Assembly (NCBI GenBank): GCA_028712155.1
Contig: JAQTQO010000011.1
Coordinates: forward strand, 1-39,393
Length of the DNA: 39,393 nt
Source of the DNA: Patescibacteria group bacterium
GTDB taxonomy: Bacteria; Patescibacteriota; Patescibacteriia; Buchananbacterales; GWA2-38-13
Direction: 5' to 3'
Shown: positions 7,774 to 14,426 of the stretch, one piece after another
Numbering within the stretch: the stretch's first letter is position 1
Layout of the letters: each line of letters starts with the position of its first letter
Notes under the pieces: model-generated
The model's database searches: none
Told to the model about the DNA's origin: nothing
The model's input: only the letters and a program-made list of their open reading frames with translations
Program-made: the position numbers and the translations under genes

Positions 7774-8541
7774 ATGAGCGAACCGAAAAGGTTTCTGCCC
7801 ACGGACGGGCTGCCGACGGCGGAGTTTGACATCGTCGAAGCGCTGCGGGCGGACGGCGTTTCGGAGATCCGGAACTTCGTGCTCGGCCCGAAAGTCGGGA
7901 TGAGCAGTATCTGCCAGGCCTGCCAGCGGTGGTTGATTCGGACCAGGCTGGCGAGTAAGGCGACCGTCATTACCGGCAACGACCCGGTCACCTACCTGGC
8001 GCAGGCGCTCGAAGTGCGCGAGGTCGGCGTGGTGCCGTTGTTCTGGACCAGCCCGGTGCTCGGCAACGAGAAGGACCTGTTCTTCGGTCCCGGTGCCGGA
8101 ACGCTGATGTTCTGGATCGTCGAGCGCATGCGCCTGGACGGCCTGCAGCTGGCGGCGCGTCCGCAGAACGCGACGTCGTTCGTGATCTCGGCACTGCAGA
8201 CCACGCACCGCGTGCCGCCGGACTGGCGGTACATCACCAGCCACCGGTCGCTGCAGCCGCTGCTGCTGGATGTGCTCCGGGCCAACCGTGACCTCGAATG
8301 GGTGCAAGCCATGAGCACCGGTCACGCCGCCGAGTTGTGCGCCGCCAAACAGGTGGACGCGTGCGTCTGCACGGAGGTGATGCGGCAGCAGTACCGGCTG
8401 GAGACCCTGCAGGAGTTCGGCTCGCCGGACATGCTCTTTTTCGGCGGACTGACTCCGCACGGCGCATCCGTCATCCGCGCGGCCTACGCAGGGATGCTGG
8501 CGCACCGCGACCAAACGTTCGTTCTCGAAGCGAACTGCTGA
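7774..8541 (+). CDS. Prephenate-dehydratase-like ligand-binding protein
   Basis: The 255-residue protein looks like the type-2 periplasmic-binding fold of prephenate dehydratase catalytic domains. Residues about 156-212 match the SH-x-L-Q...STA-x-AA...L-x-x-L pattern (SHRSLQPLL, MSTGHAAELCAA, YRLETLQEFG), and the first half has a VVP-like segment (GVVPLFWTSPV). The catalytic Thr-Arg-Phe triad of the enzyme is absent: the aligned region reads MLFFGG. A dehydratase function is therefore doubtful, and no other aromatic biosynthesis gene is nearby. ATG 7774 is preferred over TTG 7696 because GGAGG lies 6 bases upstream. It is terminated by a hairpin at 8587-8630. It could be a degenerate PheA used for ligand sensing, or a distinct small-molecule enzyme. 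Confidence 0.6.
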   Translation: MSEPKRFLPTDGLPTAEFDIVEALRADGVSEIRNFVLGPKVGMSSICQACQRWLIRTRLASKATVITGNDPVTYLAQALEVREVGVVPLFWTSPVLGNEKDLFFGPGAGTLMFWIVERMRLDGLQLAARPQNATSFVISALQTTHRVPPDWRYITSHRSLQPLLLDVLRANRDLEWVQAMSTGHAAELCAAKQVDACVCTEVMRQQYRLETLQEFGSPDMLFFGGLTPHGASVIRAAYAGMLAHRDQTFVLEANC

Positions 8542-8586
8542 CGGCAAACGTCGCCATCAGGCAACGGCCGGCATGTGGCTCTCAAT

Positions 8587-8630
8587 CGGCGTCCGAAGAA
8601 CGCAGGTCGTTCTATCGGCGCCGTTTTTTT
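8587..8630 (+). terminator. Intrinsic terminator inside the convergent HIT gene end
   Basis: CGGCGTC (8587-8593) pairs with GGCGCCG (8617-8623). An inner AGAAC/GTTCT stem (8597-8601 and 8609-8613) extends it, and seven T follow (8624-8630). It ends the plus-strand transcript from 7774-8541, and on the other strand it encodes the last residues (KKRRR) of the HIT protein. Confidence 0.8.
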
Positions 8631-9100
8631 ATTTGCCAGGCGGAATCGGAAAATTTTGCCTGGCGGAAAATTTTTCTCATTGCATCGGCGATGGCGGAAA
8701 CGTCGCCGGCGTTGAGCGGCTCGTAATTTTTGTAGTATCCGGTTTCCGGATGCGGAAAATGCGCGGCGTCGCCGTACTTTTGAATTTTGGCGCTTTTGGC
8801 GCGGCCGTAGAGATGGATGTGGAGTACCGGACCTTTTGGCTTGAATACGCTCCAGTTGCCGTTGTCCTGGTAGTTGATGCGGCCGATATCAACGCCGCGT
8901 GCGTTCATCGCGCGGGTCATTGCCAGACCGGCTACCATCGTCAGGCGCATCAGCTCGATCGCATGCGCGGGAGTGAGTTTTGTCCGGTCCGGCACGGCAA
9001 CTTTCGGCCGGATGACGATGTGACCGCCGTCGGTGCGCGTGATGTGCGGCTGCTCGACAGATACGACGACGAAATTTTTTGTCTCCCAGATGCGTGCCAT
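8612..9100 (-). CDS. HIT-family protein with altered third histidine
   Basis: Histidine-triad superfamily protein of 162 residues, presumably a nucleotide hydrolase or transferase acting on nucleoside phosphoramidates or dinucleotides. The core motif reads HIHLYG at residues 94-99. H94 and the nucleophile-position H96 are present, but the third histidine (position 98) is tyrosine, unlike the HxHxH of HINT/FHIT and the HPHxQ of GalT. The first strands (GGHIVIRPKVAVPDR) fit the family. ATG 9100 gives MARIWETKNF and lies 4 bases after the stop of the upstream CrtC-like gene, indicating co-transcription; an in-frame ATG 28 codons earlier would overlap that gene. The C-terminus is Lys/Arg-rich and overlaps the terminator of the convergent gene. 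Confidence 0.8.
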   Translation of the reverse strand: MARIWETKNFVVVSVEQPHITRTDGGHIVIRPKVAVPDRTKLTPAHAIELMRLTMVAGLAMTRAMNARGVDIGRINYQDNGNWSVFKPKGPVLHIHLYGRAKSAKIQKYGDAAHFPHPETGYYKNYEPLNAGDVSAIADAMRKIFRQAKFSDSAWQIKKRRR

Positions 9101-9104
9101 AACG

Positions 9105-10196
9105 TCAGCGTTTTTTTCGCCAGTGCACCAGGCGCTGCAATGATTGGACCTGGTGCTGGGCCGCGTGCCGGAAACGCCGTTCAATTTGGCGGTATGATTT
9201 TTTCACGGCATCCTGCAGCGCTTGTTCAAACATCCGGCGGCGGGTAGTCGCAATGGGTACGCCGGCGAGTTCCAAAAATCCCACGCCATGAACCGGCTGC
9301 CCGTTGCACGTGCCGTTCACTTTCAGGCCGCCTTCCCAATAATTCAGGACGCCAAACACCATTTCCTGGCGCTCGTGCAGCGGCTGTACCGTCACGTCGA
9401 GATTGAATTCCGGCAGGCGTACCCGCCAGGCCAGTGAATACGCTGCGCCGGTTTGCCCGCTGCGCCACGTCGTACCGAGCGGCGTAAAGTGCAGGGTCGG
9501 CGTGGTTTTTGTCGTACCGTCTTGAAAGCTGGCCGTGGCCATCTCCGTCACGATTTTTCCGCCGTAGCGGAATGCCACGATTTCACAGCCGTTTTCCAGC
9601 TGCAGGGAAAACCACGTCCAGATGTCGTCGGACGGCTGCCAACCGCAGTTGGCCCACTGGTGGTCAAACCACGCGACGCCGTCGTCGACGGGTATGGTGC
9701 GATCACCCAGAGTGATATTTCCGCGCACGGCCAGACGGGTGAGCGAGTAGTAGTACGTGTCTTTCACGCGCAAATCAATATAGCCGGTCTGGTTTTCCAA
9801 CAGCGGCGGTTTTTTACTTTGCAGCGCGAGCGCGAGGTGCGGCGTGGTGAGCGCGTAAGCGAACGGCTGTTGCTCCGTCAGCGTCCAGCCGGCCGCCTGC
9901 ACGTGCAGGAGGGGGCGGGTGAAGCTGTCGGGAGTGGCGAGCGCCAGCGGAACGATCGTCCGGTACGTCCGTTTCGTTTGCAAGTCGGTAACAATTTCAT
10001 GGATGAAGTAGGCGGTCTTGAGCGGTATATATTTGAAGAACGGAAGCTTGATTTTATTCGGCTGGGCTTTGAACAGGCAGGTCATGAACTGAAAACGACT
10101 CCCGTCCGACGCGTGCAGGTGGCCGTTGAGATACCACCATTCGACAATCGTGGGGTGCGCTTGTTCGTCGCGCGGGAATTGGATGTCTTGGGGCAT
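9105..10196 (-). CDS. CrtC/AttH-type lipocalin-like hydratase-family protein
   Basis: The 363-residue protein resembles the CrtC (hydroxyneurosporene synthase)/AttH family, two tandem lipocalin-like beta-barrels. The N-terminus FPRDEQAHP...VEWWYLNGHL is the family signature, followed centrally by DDGVAWFDHQWANCGW and WTWFSLQLENGCE, and later by LNYWEGGLKVNGT...GVGFLELAGVP. Family members include carotenoid 1,2-hydratases and poorly characterised secondary-metabolism enzymes; the substrate here is unknown and no carotenoid genes are in the window. ATG 10196 (MPQDIQFP) is chosen because the longer frame to 10334 runs across both divergent promoters. No Shine-Dalgarno is visible. It is co-transcribed with the HIT gene 4 bases downstream. 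The basic C-terminal 55 residues (about 310-363) lie outside the barrel domains. Confidence 0.8.
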   Translation of the reverse strand: MPQDIQFPRDEQAHPTIVEWWYLNGHLHASDGSRFQFMTCLFKAQPNKIKLPFFKYIPLKTAYFIHEIVTDLQTKRTYRTIVPLALATPDSFTRPLLHVQAAGWTLTEQQPFAYALTTPHLALALQSKKPPLLENQTGYIDLRVKDTYYYSLTRLAVRGNITLGDRTIPVDDGVAWFDHQWANCGWQPSDDIWTWFSLQLENGCEIVAFRYGGKIVTEMATASFQDGTTKTTPTLHFTPLGTTWRSGQTGAAYSLAWRVRLPEFNLDVTVQPLHERQEMVFGVLNYWEGGLKVNGTCNGQPVHGVGFLELAGVPIATTRRRMFEQALQDAVKKSYRQIERRFRHAAQHQVQSLQRLVHWRKKR

Positions 10197-10220
10197 AGGT
10201 TGGAAGAAATCGCTGTGGGC

Positions 10221-10229
10221 AGTATACCA
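10221..10229 (-). promoter_or_regulatory. Extended -10 promoter of the CrtC-like gene
   Basis: On the minus strand TGGTATACT, a TGN-extended strong -10 (TATACT is plus-strand 10221-10226), lies 24 bases upstream of ATG 10196 and predicts a very short leader of about 18 bases. No good -35 is present at the right distance. Confidence 0.5.
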
Positions 10230-10264
10230 TATTTTTCCGGCCGGCTGCGTTATTTGCGCGTTGA

Positions 10265-10292
10265 TTGACGGGCAAAAAAGTGATAGGATAAT
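10265..10292 (+). promoter_or_regulatory. Promoter of the NHL/dockerin gene
   Basis: TTGACG (10265-10270), a 16-base spacer and GATAAT (10287-10292). The predicted start near 10299 places a perfect hairpin, AATGCAC (10304-10310) with GTGCATT (10316-10322), at the very 5' end of the mRNA. Confidence 0.65.
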
Positions 10293-10362
10293 TGTTGGCC
10301 ATGAATGCACGGTGGGTGCATTTAGCCTGCACATTCACAACGGTATACCAAGGGGGTATATC

Positions 10363-12156
10363 ATGCACCGACTGGTACTTTCTCCATTTTTGTGGATCAC
10401 ATTGTTCGTCGCGCTGGCGACCGGTGCGATGTTCGCCCAGGACGGAATCCTGAGCACGACCGGAGGCACCGGAAATGTCGGCTACGACGGTGACGGGGGC
10501 CACGTGAGCGCCGCAACGTTTAGCACCGTGGTCGCGATCGCGCAGTCGCCCGTCGATGGGAGCACCTACCTCGTGGACGGGGAAGCCCATACCATCCGCC
10601 GAGTGGATGCCGACGGCATCATCACCACGATCTGTGGTGTTCCGGCCTGCGACGGCGGCAGCGGCGACGATGGGCCCGCCACCGAAGCCATGCTCAACGC
10701 GCCGCAGGATCTCGCGGTCGATCTCCAGGGCAACGTCTATGTTGCGGATTCGGTGAACCACGTGGTTCGGAAGATCGATGCCGCCATGGGCATCATCACC
10801 AGATATGCCGGTTCTCGGACGGGGTCGTTCAACGGTTTGAGCGGTTTGGCGGTCGATATCGATCTGAACAACCCGAGCGGGATCGCTGTTGACGCGGACG
10901 GCAACCTCTACATCGCCGATACCGGCAACTGCCTCATCCGCAAGGTGGACACGAGCGGCATGCTGACGACGATCGCCGGGATGTTCGAGCCGGACGGATC
11001 GTCGCGCGGAGATGGCGGTCAGGCGACCGAAGCCATGCTCAATCAACCGTGCGCGGTGACCGTCGCGGCAGATGGAACGTATTTCATCGCCGAATATGCC
11101 GGACTGCGGGTCCGACGGGTGGGTGTCGACGGGATTATCACCACCATCGCCGGTACTGGCACGGCCGGCTATGCGGGCGACGGCGGACCAGCCACCGATG
11201 CGCAGCTGAACTTTGTCGGCTACTTTTCCAGCAAGATCGGCGTGGATAGCGCCGGCAACTTGTTCATCGCCGACAGCGGCAACAACGTGATCCGACGGGT
11301 GGATACCTCGGGTACCATTAAGACGCTCGCCGGAAACGGCAACGAAGGATACGGAGGTGACGGCCTGTGGGCCTACAAGGGGCAGCTTGCGCTGCCGTAT
11401 GGACTGGCCACATTGCCATCGGGCGATGTCGCGATTGCCGATACCTTCAACGGCCGGATTCGTGAGGTGCAGCAAAACTTCGGCGCAACCGCCGGCACTA
11501 ACATACCCGTCGCCATTGGCAACGAGGCCACGGTGACCTTCAGTAAGGTTCAGGCCACGGGCGAGGTGACGGTCAATGTCCGCGACGCGATGGAACCGGC
11601 GGTCGTCGGCGATCTGCAGATGGGCAGCGAGTACGTCGACATCAATACCAGCGCGACGTTTATCGGAAAAATTCTGGTCAAGCTGCCGTACGACGACCTC
11701 GATCCGTCCGATCCGCCGGACGAACTCGCTTCATGGGACCTCGCTCAGAAGGTACTCCATTACACGAACCGCGGCTGGCAGGATGCCACCAAGGAGGTAT
11801 TGCCGGATACCAACGAAATCGTGGCAGAGGTCACGTCGCTTTCGCCGTTCGTGGTGGTTACCGCGTGGCCGGGATTTGATCCCGCGATTTTCCGTCGCGG
11901 CGACGCCAACAGCGATGGTGAAGATGACGTGTCCGACGCCGTTCGGATTCTGATTTACCTCTTCGTCGTGCCTTCGGCACCCATTTCGTGCGCCAAGGCA
12001 GCCGACGTCAACGATGATGGCCGCGTCAGCGTGACCGATGCCATTACCTTACTTCTCTGGATGTTTGGTCGGGGCGGCACTCCGCCGTACCCGGGACCGT
12101 TCGACGTCGGCGTCGATATGACTCGCGATGCGCTCGATTGCGTGTCGTATCCGTAG
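10363..12156 (+). CDS. Secreted NHL-repeat protein with C-terminal dockerin-like domain
   Basis: The 597-residue exported protein starts with a signal peptide (residues 1-26, hydrophobic core and AMFAQ cleavage region). Residues about 27-365 contain about five NHL-type beta-propeller repeats, with recurring motifs such as ADSGNNVIRRVDTSG and TIAGTGTAGYAGDGGPAT. Residues about 370-505 form a beta-rich region of unknown fold. The end (about 512-597) has two calcium-binding loops, GDANSDGEDDVSDA and ADVNDDGRVSVTDA, each followed by a hydrophobic helix, the pattern of a type I dockerin. The start at 10363 follows AAGGGGG by 7 bases. No cohesin-bearing partner is in the window. It probably acts on the cell surface; binding carbohydrate or protein is possible. 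Transcription ends at the hairpin 12213-12247. Confidence 0.85.
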   Translation: MHRLVLSPFLWITLFVALATGAMFAQDGILSTTGGTGNVGYDGDGGHVSAATFSTVVAIAQSPVDGSTYLVDGEAHTIRRVDADGIITTICGVPACDGGSGDDGPATEAMLNAPQDLAVDLQGNVYVADSVNHVVRKIDAAMGIITRYAGSRTGSFNGLSGLAVDIDLNNPSGIAVDADGNLYIADTGNCLIRKVDTSGMLTTIAGMFEPDGSSRGDGGQATEAMLNQPCAVTVAADGTYFIAEYAGLRVRRVGVDGIITTIAGTGTAGYAGDGGPATDAQLNFVGYFSSKIGVDSAGNLFIADSGNNVIRRVDTSGTIKTLAGNGNEGYGGDGLWAYKGQLALPYGLATLPSGDVAIADTFNGRIREVQQNFGATAGTNIPVAIGNEATVTFSKVQATGEVTVNVRDAMEPAVVGDLQMGSEYVDINTSATFIGKILVKLPYDDLDPSDPPDELASWDLAQKVLHYTNRGWQDATKEVLPDTNEIVAEVTSLSPFVVVTAWPGFDPAIFRRGDANSDGEDDVSDAVRILIYLFVVPSAPISCAKAADVNDDGRVSVTDAITLLLWMFGRGGTPPYPGPFDVGVDMTRDALDCVSYP

Positions 12157-12212
12157 CACCGCCACGGCGGTCGTCGTTGTTCTTTGCGCCAACCGGTAAC
12201 GGTTGCCGTAGC

Positions 12213-12247
12213 GCTCGCCGGGCCCATTGCCAGGCGAGCATTTTTTT
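12213..12247 (+). terminator. Intrinsic terminator of the NHL/dockerin gene
   Basis: GCTCGCC (12213-12219) pairs with GGCGAGC (12233-12239) across a 13-base loop, followed by A and seven T (12241-12247). The -35 hexamer of the tRNA promoter lies in the loop and its spacer contains the T-tract. Confidence 0.85.
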
Positions 12248-12255
12248 GTTAGACT
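12227..12255 (+). promoter_or_regulatory. Promoter of tRNA-Glu, overlapping the upstream terminator
   Basis: TTGCCA (12227-12232), a 17-base spacer made mostly of the terminator 3' arm and T-tract, and TAGACT (12250-12255). The predicted start near 12262 leaves a leader of about 55 bases before the tRNA. Confidence 0.55.
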
Positions 12256-12301
12256 ATGAATCACTTCGAGTGCGCGTGTGCCCTCTTTATATCCCCCCAA
12301 G

Positions 12302-12393
12302 TTTTTACCGCCATTGTGCCGCCATCGTCTAACGGTTAGGACGCCAGGTTCTCAACCTGGTAATCGGGGTTCGATTCCCCGTGGCGGTAAAAA
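12302..12393. repeat. 12-bp inverted repeat flanking tRNA-Glu plus 11-base tandem duplication
   Basis: TTTTTACCGCCA (12302-12313) is the exact reverse complement of TGGCGGTAAAAA (12382-12393), which includes the tRNA 3' acceptor strand and discriminator. In addition ACCGCCATTGT (12307-12317) is directly followed by GCCGCCATCGT (12318-12328), a 9/11 tandem repeat of the tRNA 5' end. The precursor could thus form a longer stem that competes with the mature acceptor stem. Confidence 0.8.
12318..12389 (+). tRNA. tRNA-Glu (anticodon CTC)
   Basis: Cloverleaf of 72 bases. The acceptor GCCGCCA (12318-12324) pairs with TGGCGGT (12382-12388), with one G-U at the top, and the discriminator is A12389. 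The D-arm contains TCGTCTAACGGTTAGGA. The anticodon stem CCAGG/CCTGG holds the loop TTCTCAA with anticodon CTC, which reads GAG. The T-arm is CGGGG TTCGATT CCCCG (12365-12381). The 3' CCA is not encoded. The 5' flank carries an imperfect copy of the acceptor strand. Confidence 0.96.
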
Positions 12394-12554
12394 TTTGGGA
12401 GGAGGAGCGGCGGAAACTTTGGTCATTCGACCGGCAAGGATTCGACCGCTGCGGTCGCCCCGTCGAATGACGGAGCAAATCCCCCTGGGCGGCGCCAAAG
12501 TGCGCGGAAGAAGATGTTGAATGGGGAAGACTGGTGAAAGAAGTGGGAGGCCTC
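12390..12554. other. Non-coding stretch with nested palindromes after the tRNA
   Basis: No gene was found between the tRNA and the terminator at 12555. A perfect inverted repeat, GTCATTCGAC (12422-12431) with GTCGAATGAC (12462-12471), encloses a second hairpin, CGACCG-CTG-CGGTCG (12443-12457), a layout typical of REP-like intergenic elements. The remainder is purine-rich without a supported reading frame. Confidence 0.55.
12422..12471. repeat. REP-like nested palindrome
   Basis: An outer perfect 10-bp inverted repeat, GTCATTCGAC/GTCGAATGAC, encloses an inner 6-bp hairpin CGACCG/CGGTCG with a 3-base loop. The GGTCAT...CGACC start resembles the element at 419-426 after hsp20, though the two do not align over their full lengths. 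Confidence 0.6.
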
Positions 12555-12583
12555 ACTGCCGGCGGGCTGCCGGTGGTTTTTTT
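12555..12583 (+). terminator. Intrinsic terminator before the methyltransferase gene
   Basis: ACTGCCGGC (12555-12563) pairs with GCCGGTGGT (12569-12577) through nine pairs including wobbles around a 5-base loop, and a run of seven T covers 12577-12583. It probably ends the tRNA-Glu transcript about 165 bases after the mature 3' end. Confidence 0.78.
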
Positions 12584-12605
12584 GGGTTGCCTTCACACCG
12601 GTGAG

Positions 12606-12637
12606 TTGATACAGTGGGATTACATTGATCGGATAAT
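12606..12637 (+). promoter_or_regulatory. Weak putative promoter of the methyltransferase-rodA pair
   Basis: GATAAT (12632-12637) is a good -10, but the only upstream TTGATA (12606-12611) is 20 bases away, too far for a standard promoter. The predicted start near 12644 would fall at the ATG (12646), giving an essentially leaderless mRNA. Confidence 0.35.
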
Positions 12638-12645
12638 CGCATTCT

Positions 12646-13200
12646 ATGGCACCCTTTGTCATTGCGCTGTATGTCGTCGTTCTCGTCTTGATGCTATTGG
12701 TGCTGCTGTCTGCGGTCGTCTTTCTCACCCCGTTCGTGCTGCCGATGTTTGGCCGCGGTGCGCCGTACGTTCCTTCGGGGCGCAGGACAACGGAACGGAT
12801 GCTGGATCTGGGCGAACTGAAACCCGGTGAGCGAATGGTGGATTTAGGGTCGGGTGATGGCCGGATCGTGATTGCCGCCGCGCAGCGCGGCGCGCAGGCG
12901 CACGGGGTCGAGATCAACCCGTGGCTGATATGTTTTTCCCGTATGCGTGCGCGCTGGACCGGCGTGGGAACGCGCGCGTCGTTTCGCTGCGGCAGCCTGT
13001 GGGCCGAGCCGCTGGGCGCGTACGATGTGGTGACCGTTTACGGGCTGGGGCCGATCATGGGCAAGCTCGAACGGAAGCTCGAGGCGGAATTGAAACCCGG
13101 TGCACGGGTGGTCTCGCATGCCTTTCATTTTCCGCATTGGCTGCCGGTGAAAGAAAATGACGGGGTGTTTCTTTACGTAATGAAAAACGGCCGACCATGA
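12646..13200 (+). CDS. Membrane-anchored class I SAM-dependent methyltransferase
   Basis: The 184-residue protein has an N-terminal membrane segment (about residues 4-33) followed by a compact Rossmann-type methyltransferase domain. Motif I is VDLGSGDGR (65-73) and the acidic residue after strand 2 is E89 in GVEINPW. The VDLGSGDGRIV...GVEINPWL signature and the N-terminal membrane anchor recall the FAM173/ATPSCKMT protein-lysine methyltransferases, so a membrane-protein lysine target is a reasonable guess but not shown. The C-terminal half (KLEAELKPGARVVSHAF) fits late strands of the fold. The stop overlaps the rodA start (ATGA at 13197), so translation is probably coupled. Confidence 0.75.
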   Translation: MAPFVIALYVVVLVLMLLVLLSAVVFLTPFVLPMFGRGAPYVPSGRRTTERMLDLGELKPGERMVDLGSGDGRIVIAAAQRGAQAHGVEINPWLICFSRMRARWTGVGTRASFRCGSLWAEPLGAYDVVTVYGLGPIMGKLERKLEAELKPGARVVSHAFHFPHWLPVKENDGVFLYVMKNGRP

Positions 13201-14312
13201 CGCTGCGTTCCTATTTTCGTCAACTGCGCGACTTCGACTGGCTCATGGTTGCCGCCATGCTGCTGCTCAGTGCGTTCAGTTTGGCCGCGCTCTACGGCAT
13301 CGCGAGCGGCAAGGAGCCGCCCGACTATTTGAATTTGTTCAAGCAGCTTTTTTTTATTTTTGTCGGCCTGCTGGTCATGGTGGTGGTGGCATCCATCAGC
13401 GTGCAGCGGATAAGCCAGAGCGCGCTGGTCGGGTATGTGCTGGGAGTTGTCCTGCTGGTGGCCGTTCTGATCTTCGGACGGACCCTGAGCGGGACGACCG
13501 GGTGGTTTACCGTTTTTGGAGCAAGCTTTCAGCCGGTCGAGCTTGGTAAACTCGCGCTGATCGTCATGCTCGCGCGGGTTTTCAGCGAACCGAGTGCGCC
13601 GGGTGCTTTACGGCTGAGGACGTTGGCGGTCAGCGGCGCACTGACGGGGATGTACTTTATCTTGACGGTGCTGCAGCCGGATCTCGGGTCGGCCTTGCTG
13701 CTGCTGCTGTGCTGGGCCGGTATGGCGGTCGTTGCCGGCATGAGCCGCCGTCAGGCCGGAATAATACTCGTGGCGGTTATTCTGGGAGCAGCCCTCGCGT
13801 GGACCACCCTGCTGCAAAATTACCAGCGCGATCGCATCATGAGTTTCCTCAACCCGTCCGCGGATCCGTATTTCCGCGGCTACCAGGTGCAGCAGTCCAT
13901 TATTGCCGTCGGATCGGGGCAGCTGTTCGGGCGGGGATTGGGGTTGGGCTCACAGTCGCAGTTGAAATTCATTCCCGCCGCGCAAACGGATTTCATTTTC
14001 GCCGTCATTGCCGAGGAGCTGGGGTTTTTCGGCGCCATGCTGGTGATGACTGCATATGCGGTGCTGTTTGTGCGCCTGGCCGCGATTATCCGGCGCGCAA
14101 GTACAGCGTTCGGAGGCTACCTGGTGACCGGTATCTCCGTCGTCATGTTTTCCCAGGTGACCATCAATATCGGTATGAATCTTGGGGTGCTTCCGGTGAC
14201 CGGCATCGGTCTGCCGCTCCTGAGTTACGGGGGAAGTTATTTGGTGACAACCTTTGCCCTCCTGGGATTGGCGCAGGGCGTGGCGATCGCGAGCGTTAAG
14301 TACCGCACCTGA
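13197..14312 (+). CDS. rodA: SEDS-family peptidoglycan polymerase (RodA/FtsW)
   Basis: Multi-pass inner-membrane glycosyltransferase that polymerises lipid II with a partner class B PBP. The 371-residue protein has about ten membrane segments. It shows the SEDS hallmarks: FQPVELGKLA (111-120), LQPDLGSALLLL with the essential aspartate D162, the RDRIMSFLNP...DPYFRGYQVQQS loop, GRGLGLGSQSQLKFIPAAQTDFIFAVIAEELG and the C-terminal GIGLPLLSYGGS. The short N-terminus and the presence of mreB in the window favour RodA (elongation) over FtsW. It is translationally coupled to the upstream methyltransferase by a 4-base overlap. No PBP2 gene is in the window. Confidence 0.93.
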   Translation: MTLRSYFRQLRDFDWLMVAAMLLLSAFSLAALYGIASGKEPPDYLNLFKQLFFIFVGLLVMVVVASISVQRISQSALVGYVLGVVLLVAVLIFGRTLSGTTGWFTVFGASFQPVELGKLALIVMLARVFSEPSAPGALRLRTLAVSGALTGMYFILTVLQPDLGSALLLLLCWAGMAVVAGMSRRQAGIILVAVILGAALAWTTLLQNYQRDRIMSFLNPSADPYFRGYQVQQSIIAVGSGQLFGRGLGLGSQSQLKFIPAAQTDFIFAVIAEELGFFGAMLVMTAYAVLFVRLAAIIRRASTAFGGYLVTGISVVMFSQVTINIGMNLGVLPVTGIGLPLLSYGGSYLVTTFALLGLAQGVAIASVKYRT

Positions 14313-14378
14313 AGAGGAGGGTAAATTTCGCTCAATCGTCGCACGAATACGGCAGAGCAAGAGGTATCCGACGGCCAT

Positions 14379-14407
14379 TTGACGTCCGGTAACTTTTTTG
14401 ATACGGT
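14379..14407 (+). promoter_or_regulatory. Putative promoter of the zinc-ribbon gene
   Basis: TTGACG (14379-14384), a 17-base spacer and TACGGT (14402-14407). The predicted start near 14414 is about 13 bases before ATG 14427. The TTG that could serve as an earlier start codon is itself the -35 hexamer. Confidence 0.5.
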
Positions 14408-14426
14408 GCTAACAAGATTACGGGCT

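Noticed and set aside
12302-12393. Integration (att) site at tRNA-Glu
   Set aside because: Integrase-mediated insertion leaves a direct repeat of the tRNA 3' end; here the repeat of the 3' end is inverted and no integrase or prophage gene is near.
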